Source: Pseudomonadota bacterium (lineage in GTDB: Bacteria; Pseudomonadota; Alphaproteobacteria; Rhizobiales; Devosiaceae). Taken from it: a stretch of 14,509 bases of DNA. This document shows, in pieces, positions 13,637-14,509 of the stretch; within the stretch, counting starts at the first letter, position 1, and each line of letters begins with the position of its first letter. The position numbers and the translations under genes were made by a program. Location: NCBI GenBank assembly GCA_023430705.1, contig JAEYZJ010000076.1, forward strand, positions 1 through 14,509, in the 5' to 3' direction. The notes under the pieces are model-generated. The model searched no databases. It worked only from the letters and a program-made list of their open reading frames with translations, and was not told the origin of the DNA.

Positions 13637-13795
13637 GCGTGGCTCGCTGGTTTCGGCTGGCGCGCGAAGATAGCTGCGGCATTGCGGAAAGCCAGCGGAT
13701 TTCACCGGCCCGCCGGCTAAGTCCACCGCTGTTGCGGGGAGCACTGTCCGAACGCCCGCAATGACAGGACCGGGCGGGCGCGGTATCCAGTGAGG
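13637..13795. promoter_or_regulatory. Divergent region between the secreted-protein gene and glnE
   Basis: This 159-bp gap should carry promoters for both genes, but no convincing -35/-10 pair was found on either strand. A perfect 7-bp inverted repeat is present: TTGCGGG (13732-13738) and CCCGCAA (13755-13761), separated by 16 nt and lying about 35 bp before the glnE start. No sigma-54 (-24/-12 GG/GC) element was obvious. Confidence 0.35.
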
Positions 13796-14509
13796 ATGAC
13801 CGTTCCGCTCGCCGCCATTCTCGATTCCGCCCCCTATCTGAAAGAGCTTGCCGAGCGGCACGCCGACTGGTTCGCCGCGGCGCGGGAGCAGGATCCGGAC
13901 GCCGTCCTCGCCGATGTGCTGGCGGCCGTGCGGAGCGCCGGCGAGACCCTCGCCGAAGACGAGGACATCGGCCGCGAGCTGCGGATCGCCAAGGGACGGG
14001 TCGCGCTCGTCGCCGCCGTCTCCGAAATCGAGGGACGCTGGACCACGGCGCAGTCGACGGCTGCCCTGTCCGACCTTGCCGACGCCGCACTCCACGCCGG
14101 GCTCGACGTGCTGCTGCGCCAGCGCGGAGCGGCGGTTTCGGCCGCCGATTGCGGGCTGGCGCTGTTCGCGCTCGGCAAGCACGGCGGCCGCGAACTCAAC
14201 TACTCGAGCGATATCGACATTGTCGCCTTCTACGATCCCGAGAAGGCGCGGCTGGGCGAGCCGGGGGAGGAGACGCGCGTCTTCACCCGCATCGTGCAGC
14301 GCCTCGCCGCGCTGATGCAGGACCGCACGGCGCATGGCTACGTCTTCCGCACCGACCTGCGGCTGCGCCCCGACCCCGGCGCCACCCCGGTCGCCATCTC
14401 GATCGACGCGGCGCTCGCCTACTACGAGAGCCGCGGCCAGAACTGGGAACGCGCAGCCTGGATCAAGGCGCGACCCTGCGCAGGCGACCGGGCCGTGGGC
14501 GAACAGTTC
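13796..14509 (+). CDS. glnE: Glutamine synthetase adenylyltransferase/deadenylylase GlnE, N-terminal part
   Basis: GlnE adds and removes AMP on glutamine synthetase in response to PII and glutamine, so it links nitrogen status to ammonia assimilation. The frame runs open to the right edge (238 codons seen). The full protein is usually near 950-1000 aa, so only the N-terminal deadenylylating half is partly seen. The first nucleotidyltransferase motif is intact: ALGKHGGRELNYSSDIDIV at 125-143, with Asp139 and Asp141 as the metal-binding pair. RTDLRLRPDPG at 185-195 and YESRGQNWERAAWIKARPCAGD at 210-231 are also hallmark GlnE segments. The start is taken at the ATG at 13796. GAGG abuts it, and an in-frame GTG at 13790 is an alternative that adds two residues. 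The N-terminal length before the motif is normal. Confidence 0.95.
   Translation, partial: MTVPLAAILDSAPYLKELAERHADWFAAAREQDPDAVLADVLAAVRSAGETLAEDEDIGRELRIAKGRVALVAAVSEIEGRWTTAQSTAALSDLADAALHAGLDVLLRQRGAAVSAADCGLALFALGKHGGRELNYSSDIDIVAFYDPEKARLGEPGEETRVFTRIVQRLAALMQDRTAHGYVFRTDLRLRPDPGATPVAISIDAALAYYESRGQNWERAAWIKARPCAGDRAVGEQF

Overview
The window is high-GC bacterial chromosome with tightly packed genes. The coding frames have an almost uniformly G/C third codon position, and long antisense mirror ORFs are therefore common. The core gene order is ccmI-ccmE-ccmF-ccmH, a DegP-type protease, a response regulator, a histidine kinase, then glnE. From memory this order (cycHJKL-degP-RR-HK-glnE) is typical of Hyphomicrobiales (Rhizobiales). 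The start of the window holds a 17-kDa surface-antigen-type protein, also common in that order. I infer an alphaproteobacterium of the Hyphomicrobiales, perhaps near Devosiaceae, but genus cannot be fixed from this sequence alone.

Layout. 1-305: 3' end of a surface-antigen-like gene, plus strand. 409-1608: a 399-aa protein of unknown function, plus strand. 1619-4668: a two-gene minus-strand operon of flavoprotein genes resembling the alpha and beta subunits of heterotetrameric sarcosine oxidase. It is convergent with the unknown gene, with a hairpin shared between the 3' ends. 4669-4798: a divergent promoter region rich in dyad symmetry. 4799-8777: the plus-strand ccmI, ccmE, ccmF, ccmH operon, which attaches haem to apocytochromes c. 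8944-10491: a periplasmic HtrA/DegP-family protease. 10534-10610: an array of degenerate 7-bp repeats in two opposed arms, in the leader of the next operon. 10630-12698: an OmpR-type response regulator and its HAMP histidine kinase, two bases apart. 12802-13008: a small 68-aa ORF. 13022-13636 (minus): a secreted protein of unknown function. 13796-14509: the 5' part of glnE, running off the window.

How the genes relate. CcmF and CcmH, helped by CcmI, form the haem ligation module and CcmE is the haem chaperone that supplies it. ccmG (the periplasmic thioredoxin) and ccmABCD are not here and are presumably elsewhere. DegP handles misfolded envelope proteins, and the two-component pair probably senses a periplasmic signal. 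GlnE sets the adenylylation state of glutamine synthetase. The flavoprotein pair is the least ordinary item. It looks like a sarcosine-oxidase-type complex whose large subunit has lost most of the folate-binding (GcvT) domain and whose small subunit has an altered dinucleotide-binding loop. Its substrate cannot be told from sequence. The most curious non-coding structures are the heptad array before the response regulator and the stacked, partly exclusive hairpins between the flavoprotein operon and ccmI.

No tRNA, rRNA, CRISPR array, insertion sequence or phage gene was seen.
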